The notes under the pieces are model-generated. The model was given only the letters and a program-made list of their open reading frames with translations, ran no database searches and was not told the origin of the DNA. From NCBI RefSeq assembly GCF_004115925.1, contig NZ_SDDX01000020.1, positions 186,001-250,000 on the forward strand: DNA of 64,000 nt. The letters are read 5' to 3'. The position numbers were made by a program, and so were the translations under genes. This document shows positions 29,576 through 39,805 of the stretch, piece after piece (positions within the stretch are counted from its first letter, which is position 1; each line of letters begins with the position of its first letter). This DNA is from Lelliottia nimipressuralis. GTDB lineage: Bacteria > Pseudomonadota > Gammaproteobacteria > Enterobacterales > Enterobacteriaceae.

Positions 29576-31076
29576 AGGTCGTGCTCCTTAATTCGGGCGT
29601 GATAACCCTGCAATGCTGAAATCAGTTGCTGATAGCGGTGATATTTGTGCTGATAGGCGGCGTGAGCCTGCATATCCGGCTCAACGACGCGGATGGCATG
29701 TTTGAGATTTTGCTGCGCGGTAAAGAAGTCGGGATAAACCCCGGTGCCGACGAGGGCGGCCAGCGCCGCGCCGGAGCAGCCAGTCTCCTCGACCTGGGGC
29801 AGTTCAATCGCCAGGCCGCTGACATCTGCCAACATCTGCATCCAGACATCGGAATGGGTCGGCCGCCGGTGACGCGCAGGGCAGACACATCGGTAAAGCG
29901 CTCCAGCATGCGGTTGAGGTGGGTCATGTGACAGAACACCACCCCTTCATACACCGCCTGCAGCAGGTGGGCGCGGGTATGGATCGCCTGCATGCCGTAG
30001 AAGCCGCTGGTCATCTCAAGCCCGGCGTTGCTGCCGTAGAGAAACGGCAGGAAAAACACGTCGCTTGCCGCTTTCGGCAGGCTGGCGACGGCCTGGTTGA
30101 TCTCGTCAAAAGAGAGTTCGCCCCACTGTGCCGTGAGCCATTCAAGATTGCCGGAGGAGGTCGGGCTGGCTTCGTGAACGATGTACTGCTGCGGATGAAC
30201 GTAGCGGCCATAGACGTAAGGGAAAGGTTCGTTATCGCGAATACCATTCGCAATACCGCTGGTGACGGCCCAGGTGCCCATCACGGCATTGAGCGTGTGC
30301 TCGTCGTGCAGCCCGGCGCAGATCGCGGTGGAAACCACATCAAACAGGCCCCCCACGACGGGCGTACCCGCCGCAAGACCGGTCAGGGAGGCTGCCTGAG
30401 AGGTGATTTCACCGCAAATTTCTGCTGAACCGACGATAGGCGGCAAGGCGCCGTCGATTTCAGCGATCCCAAGCCAGTGCGTCAGTTGCGGGTCGTAGGC
30501 GCCCGTGTTCATGTTGTAGAGATTGGATTCGGAAATGTTGCTCTCTTCGCAGCCCTTTTTGCCCGTCAGGCACCAGCGCAGATAGTCATGCGCCATCATT
30601 ACGCAGCCGATTTGCTGGTAGCGCTTCGGCTCGTGCTCTTTAACCCAGCGCAGCAACGAGGCCGGGTGCCCGGTCCACAGGGTTTGCCGCGTGTGCGGGT
30701 AGAGCTTTTCGGGGATCTCGTCCTGCTGCCAACGTTGCACGATCGCAAGCGCCCGTCGGTCGGAGGAGAGAATGGCGTTGCCCAGGGGGCGATCCTGTTT
30801 ATCCAGCAGAAACAGCCCCTTACCCTGCGCAGAAATGCCTACGCCTTTGATTTGATCGCCACGGACACCCGTGCGTTTGAGCAGTGCGGCGACGGTTTCG
30901 TGGCAGCGCTGCCAGAGCAGGGACATATCGCGCTCCGCATAGCCCGGACGCGGGCTAAGGGTGGCGACCGCGCACCGTTCGATGCACTGTTCTTTACCCT
31001 GGCTGTTGTACAGACCGGCTTTCAGATAAGTACCGCCACAATCGATACCCAGCCAGAAGGGCTCTTTTTCACTCAT
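29572..31076 (-). pseudogene. lyxK: L-xylulose / 3-keto-L-gulonate kinase with a frameshift
   Basis: FGGY-family sugar kinase that phosphorylates L-xylulose and 3-keto-L-gulonate. The start is MSEKEPFWLGIDCGGTYLKA at 31076. The reading frame is correct for about 404 residues to LRVTGG, then breaks near 29861-29863 (minus strand GGCGGCCGACCC, where GGCGGCCCGACCC would restore THSDVW). The proper C-terminus continues in another frame to 29572: MQMLADVSGLAIELPQVEE, then TGCSGAALAAL. As written, the product has 79 foreign residues ending at 29622 and lacks the second ATP-binding motif. A true mutation or a base-calling error in a C-run; otherwise intact and positioned as in an active operon. Confidence 0.88.
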
Positions 31077-31125
31077 CTTTGCGATTCTCTGTCGTTGCCG
31101 GGTGAGCGCAGCCCACCCGGCGTTT

Positions 31126-32445
31126 TCAGGCCACACGTTTGTGTGGATTCACCGTTGGATTGGGCTGTGCGCCGGCATCGCATTTCGCCGGCAGCAGCAG
31201 CGCTAACAGCGAGGCCAGTGCCAGGGAGATCGCCAGGCAGTAAACCCCCGCATCTTTGCTGTAAAGGGTGATCAGCACGCCTACCGCGTAAGGGCCGCAG
31301 AAGCCGCCGAGGTTGCCGAGCGCGTTGATCACACCGCGCGCACCACCGGCCATTTCTGCACTGAACAGACGTGCCGGAATGGTCCAGAAGACGCCCGCTG
31401 CCGACTGCAGGAAGAAACCGCAACCCACCAGCGCGGCGTAGGCCAGCCAGATGTTTTCTTTCAGCGCCACGGAGAGGAACATGCACAGAGCAAAACCGAT
31501 CAGCGGCAGGGAGACGAACAGCTTGCGCTTGCCGGTGCGGTCAGAGAGGGAAGAGAACAGGAACATCCCGGCAATCGCGCCGACATACGGCAGAATCGCG
31601 AGCATCCCCACCTGGCCCATCGTCGAATGGGTTAGCTCCTTCAGAATGGTTGGCAGCCAGAGGGTGTAGCCGTAAATTCCGGTCTGGTAGAAGAAGTTAA
31701 GGGCGATCAGCTGCCACATGGTTTTGTCCGACAGCACCGCACCGAGCGAGGCATTTTTCACCTCTTTGCCTGCGATGGCGCGCTGCTCGGCGGCCAGCGT
31801 TTCAACCAGATAGTTTTTCTCGGCGGCGGAAATCCACTTCGCCTCCTGCGGGCGGTCATAGATGGTCAGCGTCCAGAGAACCAGCACCACCAGGGACAGC
31901 AGGCCTTCAATGATGAACAGCCAGCGCCAGTCGAGAGCCGTAATGATCCAGCCGGAGAGCGGGGCGGTAATGATCCCGGCAATGGGTACGAACATAATCA
32001 CGATCGCGTTGGCACGACCGCGCTCGGCGTCCGGGAACCAGTTGCTGATCATGGTCAGCACCACCGGCAGCATTCCGCCTTCGGCGACACCGAGTAAAAA
32101 GCGCAGTGCCAGCAGCTGATACTGATTGGTGACGATCCCCGTCAGCACGGAGATCACCGCCCAGGCCACCAGCGACCAGCCGATGAATTTTTTACCGCTG
32201 CCGTGCACCGCGATTTTGCCGCCGGGAACTTGCAGGAACAGATATCCGATAAAGAATATTCCGCCTGCCAGTCCCGCCATGGTGGCGGTGATCCCTAATT
32301 CCTCATCCATACCGCCTGGCATAGCGAAGGCAATATTGACACGGTCCATATAAGAGATAATACAGGCGATAAGAATAGGCGGAATTATTCTTAACCAGCG
32401 TTGGCGCGGAATATCCGCATGTAGAGCACGAGAAGAAATAGTCAT
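31126..32445 (-). CDS. yiaX2: YiaX2, MFS transporter (anion:cation symporter family)
   Basis: A 439-residue inner-membrane protein with about twelve hydrophobic segments and ACS-family signatures such as YMDRVNIAFAMPG near the N-terminus and GWIITALDWRWLFIIEG in the middle. In Klebsiella pneumoniae the yiaKLX1X2PQRS system is required for aerobic L-ascorbate use and yiaX2 is its transporter; this gene occupies the same place. E. coli has the YiaMNO TRAP transporter instead. Substrate here (ascorbate or a breakdown product) is inferred. Confidence 0.87.
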   Translation of the reverse strand: MTISSRALHADIPRQRWLRIIPPILIACIISYMDRVNIAFAMPGGMDEELGITATMAGLAGGIFFIGYLFLQVPGGKIAVHGSGKKFIGWSLVAWAVISVLTGIVTNQYQLLALRFLLGVAEGGMLPVVLTMISNWFPDAERGRANAIVIMFVPIAGIITAPLSGWIITALDWRWLFIIEGLLSLVVLVLWTLTIYDRPQEAKWISAAEKNYLVETLAAEQRAIAGKEVKNASLGAVLSDKTMWQLIALNFFYQTGIYGYTLWLPTILKELTHSTMGQVGMLAILPYVGAIAGMFLFSSLSDRTGKRKLFVSLPLIGFALCMFLSVALKENIWLAYAALVGCGFFLQSAAGVFWTIPARLFSAEMAGGARGVINALGNLGGFCGPYAVGVLITLYSKDAGVYCLAISLALASLLALLLPAKCDAGAQPNPTVNPHKRVA

Positions 32446-32494
32446 AATTAATGTCTCATTAAGGTAATCGGCTCGGGAATACAGGTTTTTATTT

Positions 32495-33421
32495 TTATTG
32501 TGTTGCTTTTTTCATAACGCTAATACCGTCGCGCAAAATGGCGATGCGATGGTTGACGTCAGCATTAGCATTTATTTCCAGTAATTTGATACCGGAGAAT
32601 TTCAATGTTGCGGCGCTCGCCGCAGTAAATAGCTCAGTGACTTTTTCAGGCGTCATTAAACTGTCGGGGCAGAACGACGAAAATGGCGCGTGAAGATCCT
32701 GCCAGTCGCCGTAATCGCCCGTCACCGTGGTGCCAGAAAACATCAGTGCGCCGAGCTTTCCTGCCTTCTGCGCGGCCTGAACATGCGCGACAGGCAGTGC
32801 AGTGTCGCGTCCTTCGATGGCTGAGCGCGCCCAGTTAATGCAGACGCTGATATCCGTGTCGTCCAGCACCTCAAGAACGTTTTCAAGAGGGAGAAACCCT
32901 TTTCGTGGCGCGCGGCCTGTCATAGCATCGCAGTGTTCCAGCACCAGATCGCATGGCCAGTCCCAGGCGGCGATCTCTTTCATCGAACGAGAGAACGCCT
33001 CGGTGGCTTGCGCAACGCAGGGGTTGCCAGACTGCGGTGCGGCCTGCATTTCCAGGGCGATCACTTTCCCCGGGAAGCGGGCGTTAACGGCGACAATTTT
33101 CTCAAGCAGATGACGATAAAATGTCACGCTTTCACGACGCTGATCTTCATCGGCGGAGGCCAGGCCAAACCCGCCGTTAGCGCCGCGCCGACGCATGGTT
33201 TCCATCACCGCCGTGACCACGATTTGCCAGTCCCCCGGCGTGTGGCGAAACAGCCACTCATCCCCCAGCGGGTGGAGGTTGTCCAGGCACGGTTGTTCAA
33301 GACCGCGAATATCGGGTGTATCAGCTAACTGACGCCAGAAATCGCGCTCTTCCTGTTCCCCTTTCTGGTGAAACGAGGGTGCGCAGGGGTACGCACCAAT
33401 AATAAAACCGGTGTGAGTCAT
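32495..33421 (-). CDS. yiaX1: YiaX1, DUF4862 protein of unknown function
   Basis: A 308-residue soluble protein, apparently a TIM-barrel relative: conserved patches include [15 protein letters not shown] at the N-terminus, [16 protein letters not shown] and [15 protein letters not shown], with acidic and histidine residues spaced as in sugar isomerases. It sits between yiaL and yiaX2 with short gaps. Its homologue belongs to the Klebsiella yiaKLX1X2PQRS ascorbate system, but its reaction is unknown to me. E. coli K-12 lacks it. Confidence 0.82.
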   Translation of the reverse strand: MTHTGFIIGAYPCAPSFHQKGEQEERDFWRQLADTPDIRGLEQPCLDNLHPLGDEWLFRHTPGDWQIVVTAVMETMRRRGANGGFGLASADEDQRRESVTFYRHLLEKIVAVNARFPGKVIALEMQAAPQSGNPCVAQATEAFSRSMKEIAAWDWPCDLVLEHCDAMTGRAPRKGFLPLENVLEVLDDTDISVCINWARSAIEGRDTALPVAHVQAAQKAGKLGALMFSGTTVTGDYGDWQDLHAPFSSFCPDSLMTPEKVTELFTAASAATLKFSGIKLLEINANADVNHRIAILRDGISVMKKATQ

Positions 33422-33448
33422 TTGGCTTTCCTGTCTAATTCAGAAAAA

Positions 33449-33919
<471 letters not shown>

Positions 33920-33926
33920 TCACTCC

Positions 33927-34925
33927 TTACAGCGACTGGATCTTCGCCCATACGCTGTCATCAATGGTGATGCCATTGCGGCGGTTCTCTTCCAGCAGAC
34001 GGGTGAATTCATGCCCCGGCAGGCGCACGGCGACGTCGTCGTCAGAGCGTTCAGCGGTGGTGATGAAATCCATAATGCGCTGCAGTTTGGCATCACGGGT
34101 TTTGCCGTCGATCAGCTTATCTACTTCGATGGCGATAAAGATCTGCGACACGCCGTATTCATCGCTGTTGTCCTGGGTGACTTCCGCCACGGAGGAACCG
34201 TTAGACAGCAGGGTGGCGATCATGTCCAGCACGATAGACAGACCGGAACCTTTCCAGTAGCCCATCGGTAAAATGCGGCGGTTTTTCTCAATCACGCCCG
34301 GCTCTTTGGTCAGATTGCCTTCGTCGTCAAACCCGCCGTCTACCGGCAATTCGCGCCCTGCCAGACGGTTCACTTCGAGCATGCCGTAGGAGAACATCGA
34401 CATCGACATATCCACCATGGTGATGGGATTTGATGGAATGGCGACGATCAGCGGGTTGGTGCCGATGCGACATTCTTTCGCGCCCCACGGCGGCATGACG
34501 GCAATAGAGTTGGTCCAGCAAATTCCGACATAGCCCTTTTCAGCGGCCTGCCAGCCGTAGCTGCCGCCGCGCATCCAGTGGTTGGCATTGCGCAGCGCCA
34601 CCAGACCAATTCCGTGATCCGAGGCCAGCTCGGTTGCGCGATCCATCATTTTTTTGGCCGTCAGATTGCCGATGGCGCGCTGGGCATCCCACTGCTCAAT
34701 GGCTCCCAGCGTGGTGATGCGCTTCGGCTGCGCGTCAGGAATGATGTCCCCGGCATCCAGCTGCTGAATGAAACGCGGAAAACGGTTAACGCCATGTGAA
34801 TAGACGCCTGATTCGGTGGTGCGCGCAAACATCTCTGCGCAGGCATCGGCGGTTTCTGCCTTGACGCCACGGTTGAGCAGCACCTGATTGAATGCTGCTT
34901 TCAACTCGTCAAAGGTCACTTTCAT
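33927..34925 (-). CDS. yiaK: 2,3-diketo-L-gulonate reductase
   Basis: NAD(P)H-dependent reduction of 2,3-diketo-L-gulonate to 3-keto-L-gulonate; 332 residues of the type-2 malate/lactate dehydrogenase family. The active-site histidines His44 (YSHGVNRF) and His116 (NANHWMRGG) match the E. coli enzyme. The start at 34925 gives [20 protein letters not shown]; the upstream in-frame extension crosses the operator region. First gene of the yiaKLX1X2-lyxK-sgbHUE operon, divergent from its repressor gene yiaJ. Confidence 0.96.
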   Translation of the reverse strand: MKVTFDELKAAFNQVLLNRGVKAETADACAEMFARTTESGVYSHGVNRFPRFIQQLDAGDIIPDAQPKRITTLGAIEQWDAQRAIGNLTAKKMMDRATELASDHGIGLVALRNANHWMRGGSYGWQAAEKGYVGICWTNSIAVMPPWGAKECRIGTNPLIVAIPSNPITMVDMSMSMFSYGMLEVNRLAGRELPVDGGFDDEGNLTKEPGVIEKNRRILPMGYWKGSGLSIVLDMIATLLSNGSSVAEVTQDNSDEYGVSQIFIAIEVDKLIDGKTRDAKLQRIMDFITTAERSDDDVAVRLPGHEFTRLLEENRRNGITIDDSVWAKIQSL

Positions 34926-34990
34926 CCCTGTTCTCCTGTTCGTATGAGGGGCGCGTGTGAGTGCTTTTTTATCTCTAAATTTCACATTGC

Positions 34991-35003
34991 GAAATCTGAT
35001 TTC
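34991..35003. promoter_or_regulatory. candidate YiaJ (IclR-family) operator
   Basis: GAAATCTGATTTC is a perfect palindrome with the GAAAT-N3-ATTTC layout known from IclR operators. It lies 66 bases before the yiaK ATG in the yiaK-yiaJ divergent region. YiaJ repression of yiaK is established in E. coli and Klebsiella; this exact site is inferred. Confidence 0.5.
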
Positions 35004-35151
35004 AAATATAGCGATCAATTTTTGTCAGATCAACGACATTCATGTTTTTCAAAATGTAGTAAAATCAACGAATTGTGTTTTTAATGCTGAGATCGTGAAC
35101 TGAACCACACTTTGCGCTACCATCAGGACGCGATTAACGGAGAACGATGTA

Positions 35152-35967
35152 ATGAGCATGAAAGAGAGCGAGATGACGCAAGAAAAAGAGAGGCCAGCAG
35201 GCAGCCAGAGCTTGTTTCGCGGCCTGATGCTGATTGAAATTCTCAGTAACTATCCGAACGGGTGTCCGCTTGCGCATTTATCTGAACTTGCCGGCCTGAA
35301 TAAAAGCACCGTGCATCGGTTATTGCAGGGTTTGCAGTCGTGCGGCTACGTTACCCCCGCGCCTGCGGCGGGCAGCTATCGTCTGACCACGAAATTTATC
35401 GCCGTGGGGCAAAAAGCGCTGTCGTCGCTCAATATCATTCACGTGGCGGCGCCCCATCTGGAAAATCTGAATATCGTGACGGGCGAAACGGTGAACTTCT
35501 CCAGCCGGGAAGATGACCATGCGATTCTGATCTACAAGCTGGAACCGACGACCGGGATGCTGCGTACGCGCGCTTATATCGGCCAGCACATGCCGCTCTA
35601 CTGTTCTGCAATGGGGAAAATCTACATGGCGTTCGGCCATCAGGATTACGTGGCGAGTTACTGGCAGAGCCATCAGGAGCAGATTCAGCCCCTGACCCGC
35701 AATACCATTACCGAGCTGAGTGCGATGTACGACGAGCTGGAGGAGATCCGCTCCCGCAGCATGGCGATGGATAAAGAAGAGAACGAACTGGGGGTATCCT
35801 GCATTGCGGTCCCGGTGTTTGATATTCACGGGCGGGTGCCGTATGCCATCTCGATTTCCCTTTCGACCTCACGCATGAAGCAGGTGGGGGAAAAGAATCT
35901 GCTTAAACCGCTGCGCGAAACCGCTGAAGCGATTTCACAAGAGCTTGGGTTCACCGTGCGCGGATAA
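35152..35967 (+). CDS. yiaJ: IclR-family regulator of the yia operon (YiaJ/PlaR)
   Basis: A 271-residue regulator: N-terminal winged helix (about residues 20-80, HLSELAGLNKSTVHRLLQGL) and C-terminal GAF-like effector domain with MPLYCSAMGKIYMAFG. The E. coli protein (also called PlaR) represses yiaK-S. The ATG at 35152 has GGAG nine bases upstream. A bidirectional terminator follows. Confidence 0.95.
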   Translation: MSMKESEMTQEKERPAGSQSLFRGLMLIEILSNYPNGCPLAHLSELAGLNKSTVHRLLQGLQSCGYVTPAPAAGSYRLTTKFIAVGQKALSSLNIIHVAAPHLENLNIVTGETVNFSSREDDHAILIYKLEPTTGMLRTRAYIGQHMPLYCSAMGKIYMAFGHQDYVASYWQSHQEQIQPLTRNTITELSAMYDELEEIRSRSMAMDKEENELGVSCIAVPVFDIHGRVPYAISISLSTSRMKQVGEKNLLKPLRETAEAISQELGFTVRG

Positions 35968-35972
35968 GTGCT

Positions 35973-36009
35973 AAAAAAAAGGCCAGATGTAGAATCTGGC
36001 CTTTTTTTG
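35973..36009. terminator. bidirectional terminator between yiaJ and avtA
   Basis: GGCCAGAT (35981-35988), loop gtaga, ATCTGGCC (35994-36001), preceded by eight A and followed by seven T, so it can end transcripts from both sides. Confidence 0.9.
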
Positions 36010-36028
36010 TTGTTCTGCGGGTACGCCG

Positions 36029-37285
36029 TTAGTGGCTGCCTTCACTCCAGGCCAGCTCGATCTCTTCGGCCAGGATTTTCACCCCGGCTTCGATTTTCTC
36101 TGGGTCTGGCACGTAGTTCATTCGCATACATTGATGCGTATGCGGCCATGGCTTATCAAGCCCCGGGAAGAAGTAATCCCCCGGCACCATCAACACGCCG
36201 CGCTTTTTCAGGCGCTGATACAGCAGCTCGGTGGTGATCGGCAGATCCTTAAACCACAGCCAGAGGAAAATCGCCCCTTCCGGTTTGTGGATCAGGCAGC
36301 GATCTTCGGGCAAATAGCGGCGAATTGTCGCGATGGTTTCCTGAACGCGCTGGTAGTAAAACGGCTTTATCACGTCATTCGACAGGCGCAGCAGATCGTT
36401 GCGCTTAATCATTTCGCACATCATAGCCGGGCCCATTCCACCCGGCGCCAGGCTGATGATGCCGTTCATGTTGGTGATGGCGCTGATGATTTTTTCATTG
36501 GCGATGATGATGCCGCAGCGGCTGCCCGGCAGGCCGAGTTTCGAGAGGCTCATGCACAGGACGATGTTCGGATTCCACAGCGGACGGGCTTCGCTAAAGA
36601 TAATGCCGGGGAACGGCACACCGTAGGCGTTATCGATCACCAGCGGAATACCGTGCTGATTGGCCAGCACGTCTAACTTCATCAGCTCTTCGTCAGTGAT
36701 GACGTTGCCCGTCGGGTTGGTCGGGCGTGAGACGCAAATCATGCCCGTCTCTTCGCCGATGTGCAGGTGTTCAAAATCGACGTGATACTTGAACTGGCCT
36801 TCAGGCAGTAGCTCGATATTAGGACGAGCGGAGACGAATAGATCCTCTTCCAGCCCGGAGTCGGCATAGCCGATGTACTCCGGCGTCAGCGGGAACAGCA
36901 CTTTTTTGGTGCTGCCATCGGCGCGACGTCCTGCAAAAAGATTAAACAAGTAGAAAAATGCGCTCTGGCTGCCGTTTGTCAGTGCAATATTCTGTGGTTC
37001 GATATCCCAACCCAGTTCGTCGCGCAGCATATCTGCCAGCAGCGTCAGCAGCTCAGTTTTGCCTTGCGGGCCATCGTAATTGCACAGCGCATCAGTGGCT
37101 TTGCCGTTTTGCAGCATCTCCGCCAGCAGGTTGTGGAAGTAGTCGTTCATGGCCGGGATTTGGGCCGGATTTCCCCCGCCGAGCATGATGGCGCCCGGTG
37201 TGCGCAGCCCGTCGTTGAGATCCTCCATCAGGCGGGTAATGCCTGAATGGCGGGTGAATTTATCGCCGAAAAGTGAAAACGTCAT
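36029..37285 (-). CDS. avtA: valine-pyruvate aminotransferase
   Basis: Transaminase C: transfers the amino group between valine (or alanine) and pyruvate or 2-ketoisovalerate. It has 418 residues, fold-type I PLP enzyme, with the PLP lysine in SLSKLGLPGSRCG and the family's NPTGN and NAYG motifs. The start is MTFSLFGDKFTRHSGITRLM at 37285; the extension to 37351 is not conserved. Convergent with yiaJ. No attenuator-like leader seen. Confidence 0.96.
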   Translation of the reverse strand: MTFSLFGDKFTRHSGITRLMEDLNDGLRTPGAIMLGGGNPAQIPAMNDYFHNLLAEMLQNGKATDALCNYDGPQGKTELLTLLADMLRDELGWDIEPQNIALTNGSQSAFFYLFNLFAGRRADGSTKKVLFPLTPEYIGYADSGLEEDLFVSARPNIELLPEGQFKYHVDFEHLHIGEETGMICVSRPTNPTGNVITDEELMKLDVLANQHGIPLVIDNAYGVPFPGIIFSEARPLWNPNIVLCMSLSKLGLPGSRCGIIIANEKIISAITNMNGIISLAPGGMGPAMMCEMIKRNDLLRLSNDVIKPFYYQRVQETIATIRRYLPEDRCLIHKPEGAIFLWLWFKDLPITTELLYQRLKKRGVLMVPGDYFFPGLDKPWPHTHQCMRMNYVPDPEKIEAGVKILAEEIELAWSEGSH

Positions 37286-37428
37286 AACAGGTGATCTGGC
37301 ATTCTTATAATGAAAGTGGGTAACCATAACGCTAGCATCGTGTGGGTGCAAATCGAGGGAAGAGGGGCGGATCGTTGTTTTGTTTTGCTGATTTGTATTT
37401 GTGTGGTGAATTATTCTGATTAAAGAAC

Positions 37429-37450
37429 GTCCCCTCCACTTGAAGGGGAC
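37429..37450 (-). terminator. probable malS terminator
   Basis: GTCCCC (37429-37434) pairs with GGGGAC (37445-37450), with further pairing in the loop. On the minus strand it is followed by the T-rich GTTCTTTAAT. It lies 11 bases after the malS stop and upstream of avtA. The U-run is imperfect. Confidence 0.55.
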
Positions 37451-37460
37451 GCCGCAGGAA

Positions 37461-39491
37461 TTAGTGATTTCCGGCCCAGACCACCATCACTTTATCGTCC
37501 TGGTGCTGGCGCACAAAACCGTAGCCTTGCGCGAGGGTGAGGGTGGTTTGCGTACCCTCGCCAATAGCCGGATGGCGCGCCCGGAACTGCCCGAGAATTT
37601 GCCAGTGTTTGACGCCCAAAGCCTGGCTGCCGGTGACGTCCTGCCAGTTCATGTCTGAGCGTGTGCCTTGCAGCGGATCGGAACCGGTTGGGCCAAATGG
37701 CCGTGCTGATTCGTCACCGTAATAGATCTGCACCGACCCCGGAGACAGCAGCAGCAGTTCTGCCGCGCGCCGGCCACCTTCGCGGAACAGGCGCGTGTCG
37801 TGAGACGAGAGATAGCTCAGGACGTTGAAGCTCTGTAACTTTTCCGCCATCTGCTGCCAGGTGAGATCGATATCCGCGAGACAATCGACGGCTTTGGCGG
37901 CCTGCTCCTGATAGTCAAAATTGATCATCGCATCGAAACCATGGTGGTAATAGTCGCTTTGCATAACGCCATGCCCCCAGGATTCACCCGTCATCCAGAA
38001 CGGGGCATCATCCAGCTTTTTGTCCGGATTAGCGTGCTTCCACGCTTTCAGTGCCTGGGTGGATTTATCCTTCAGCTCTTGCCAGGCGGGCAGTTCAACG
38101 TGTTTAGCCGTATCCACCCGGAAACCGTCAATGCCGTAGTCGCGCACCCACTGGCTGAGCCAGTGGGTAAGATAATTGCGCGGGGTGTAACCGGCGATTG
38201 CTTCGGCGTGGGAGTTCGGCTTGTGGTGGTAGAAATTCGGTAAACCGGAAGGGGTGGTCGATTCGGTTTTGAGATCGGGCAAAAAGGCCAGCGACATGGT
38301 CAGATCGTCAAAGCCAGGATTGTCATAATCGCCGATATCGGTGCGGATCCAGTGTTTGCCCCACCACTTTTCCCACCCGGCTTTGTCGCTGAAATTGATG
38401 TAGTCGTTAAAGCTGTGCCAGCTTTGCCCGGGCGCGGGTTTCCAGTCGGTCCAGCGTTCGCCCAGCGTTTTTTTCAACTCATCGCCCTGCAGGTACAACG
38501 CGCCAAACTGATACTCCTGCATATCCGCAAGCGTGGCGTAGCCGACGTGGTTCATCACGACGTCAAACAGAATGCGGATGCCGCGCTTGTGCGCCTCGTC
38601 GACCAGGTGGCGGAGATCGTTTTCGCTGCCCATGTTGGCGTCGAGTTTTGTCCAGTCCTGCGTGTAGTAGCCGTGATAGGCATAGTGCGGGAAATCGCCT
38701 TTGGTGCCGCCGCCTACCCAGCCGTGAATTTGCTCCAGCGGCGAGCTAATCCACAGGGCGTTGACGCCAAGCTGCTGGAGATAATCGAGCTTGCTGCTGA
38801 GTCCTTTAAGATCGCCGCCGTGGAAGGTGCCAATTTCCTGCATGCCGTCTTTGTGGCGGCCATAGCTGTTGTCATTAGATGGATCGCCATTCACGAAGCG
38901 GTCTGTCAGCACAAAGTAGACGGTAGCGTTCTGCCAGCTGAATGGCGCGGCTTTGTCGGTTTCGGCCCGTTCAAGCAGGAGCAGACCGTTGCTGTTCGCA
39001 GCGGGTTGCAGGGTGATTTTCCCTTGCTGCACCGTGGCCGTCTGCTGGCTGTAGAAATCCCGTACCACGGAGCCTTCCGGGAAAGTGTCTTTCACCTCGA
39101 TGGTGAGCGGTTTACCGTCCCATTTCGGGCACTGGCGAGTGACCTCTGCGACGGTTTTCTCTGCGGCACTTTGCACCGTCAACATCAGCGTTGGCGTGCC
39201 TGAGCGCGTATCAATGCGCATCTGATAATCGCCCTCACGGAACAGACGCCACTGAGGTGGCATTCCCTCGCAGGGTTTAAGCGACATCATCTCATTGAGT
39301 TTAATGGGATTTGTGGGCTGCCAGCACGCATTGTCAAAATTGAGGGTCAGAGGACGAGTACCCTTCGCGAGCTTTGCATGGCTTGTGAACACCCCAGCGC
39401 CTTCGGCGTTAAAGGTAGAAAAGCCGGGAGATGACCAGTCTGCATTCGCTATCGCGGGTAGTAGCAAAAGAGCTAAAGCGGAGCGTTTCAT
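37461..39491 (-). CDS. malS: periplasmic alpha-amylase
   Basis: Cleaves maltodextrins, releasing mainly maltohexaose, in the periplasm; 676 residues including a signal peptide (about 1-17, ending IANA). GH13 motifs are present in order: FDVVMNHVG, GFRVDTAKHV, MTGESWGHG and LSSHDT. The N-terminal 190 residues are the extra beta domain typical of MalS. The start at 39491 is chosen because it opens the signal peptide. Candidate MalT boxes lie upstream. Confidence 0.97.
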   Translation of the reverse strand: MKRSALALLLLPAIANADWSSPGFSTFNAEGAGVFTSHAKLAKGTRPLTLNFDNACWQPTNPIKLNEMMSLKPCEGMPPQWRLFREGDYQMRIDTRSGTPTLMLTVQSAAEKTVAEVTRQCPKWDGKPLTIEVKDTFPEGSVVRDFYSQQTATVQQGKITLQPAANSNGLLLLERAETDKAAPFSWQNATVYFVLTDRFVNGDPSNDNSYGRHKDGMQEIGTFHGGDLKGLSSKLDYLQQLGVNALWISSPLEQIHGWVGGGTKGDFPHYAYHGYYTQDWTKLDANMGSENDLRHLVDEAHKRGIRILFDVVMNHVGYATLADMQEYQFGALYLQGDELKKTLGERWTDWKPAPGQSWHSFNDYINFSDKAGWEKWWGKHWIRTDIGDYDNPGFDDLTMSLAFLPDLKTESTTPSGLPNFYHHKPNSHAEAIAGYTPRNYLTHWLSQWVRDYGIDGFRVDTAKHVELPAWQELKDKSTQALKAWKHANPDKKLDDAPFWMTGESWGHGVMQSDYYHHGFDAMINFDYQEQAAKAVDCLADIDLTWQQMAEKLQSFNVLSYLSSHDTRLFREGGRRAAELLLLSPGSVQIYYGDESARPFGPTGSDPLQGTRSDMNWQDVTGSQALGVKHWQILGQFRARHPAIGEGTQTTLTLAQGYGFVRQHQDDKVMVVWAGNH

Positions 39492-39805
39492 TCCATTTTC
39501 CTGTCGCGGCAATTTTAACCAGTTTGCCATCAGGTTTATCGCGCTGACTCCTCCCCCTGAGCTTTATGGCGGGATGAGTCGAAAGGGTGAGTGATCTCGC
39601 GCAAAATTAGGCGTTTATCTGCGATATCGCACACAAATTTGTAGAAATGATGGTTAAGTGAGCAAGTTTCAGGTGACATAGTTTCGGAATTAGACTATTT
39701 CTTTGGATGCTCTTGAAGACTATTTTTGATATGATTTGAGATTCCGCTCTCAATTTTGTGAAAAAAATAAGGTGTTGGAATGCATATATCCGACCAGGAG
39801 AACTA
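39492..39805. promoter_or_regulatory. malS / bax divergent region
   Basis: These 314 bases hold no gene I can support. The malS side carries two MalT-like boxes (39549-39579). The bax side (39600-39800) is AT-rich and ends with AGGAG at 39796-39800 for bax. A 126-residue minus-strand ORF from 39987 overlaps bax antisense and has no support. Confidence 0.6.
39549..39579. promoter_or_regulatory. two inverted MalT-type boxes upstream of malS
   Basis: GGGGAGGA is read on the minus strand at 39556-39549, and CGGGATGAGT on the plus strand at 39570-39579. Both match the MalT core GGGGA(T/G)GA closely. They start 58 bases before the malS ATG. Assigned by pattern and by the known MalT dependence of malS. 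Confidence 0.55.

Noticed and set aside
37286..37428. leucine/valine attenuator ahead of avtA
   Set aside because: No run of Val, Leu, Ile or Ala codons in a short leader ORF and no terminator hairpin upstream of the avtA start.
38352..39203. 283-codon plus-strand frame inside malS
   Set aside because: Antisense shadow of malS with no domain; malS has all GH13 motifs and a signal peptide.
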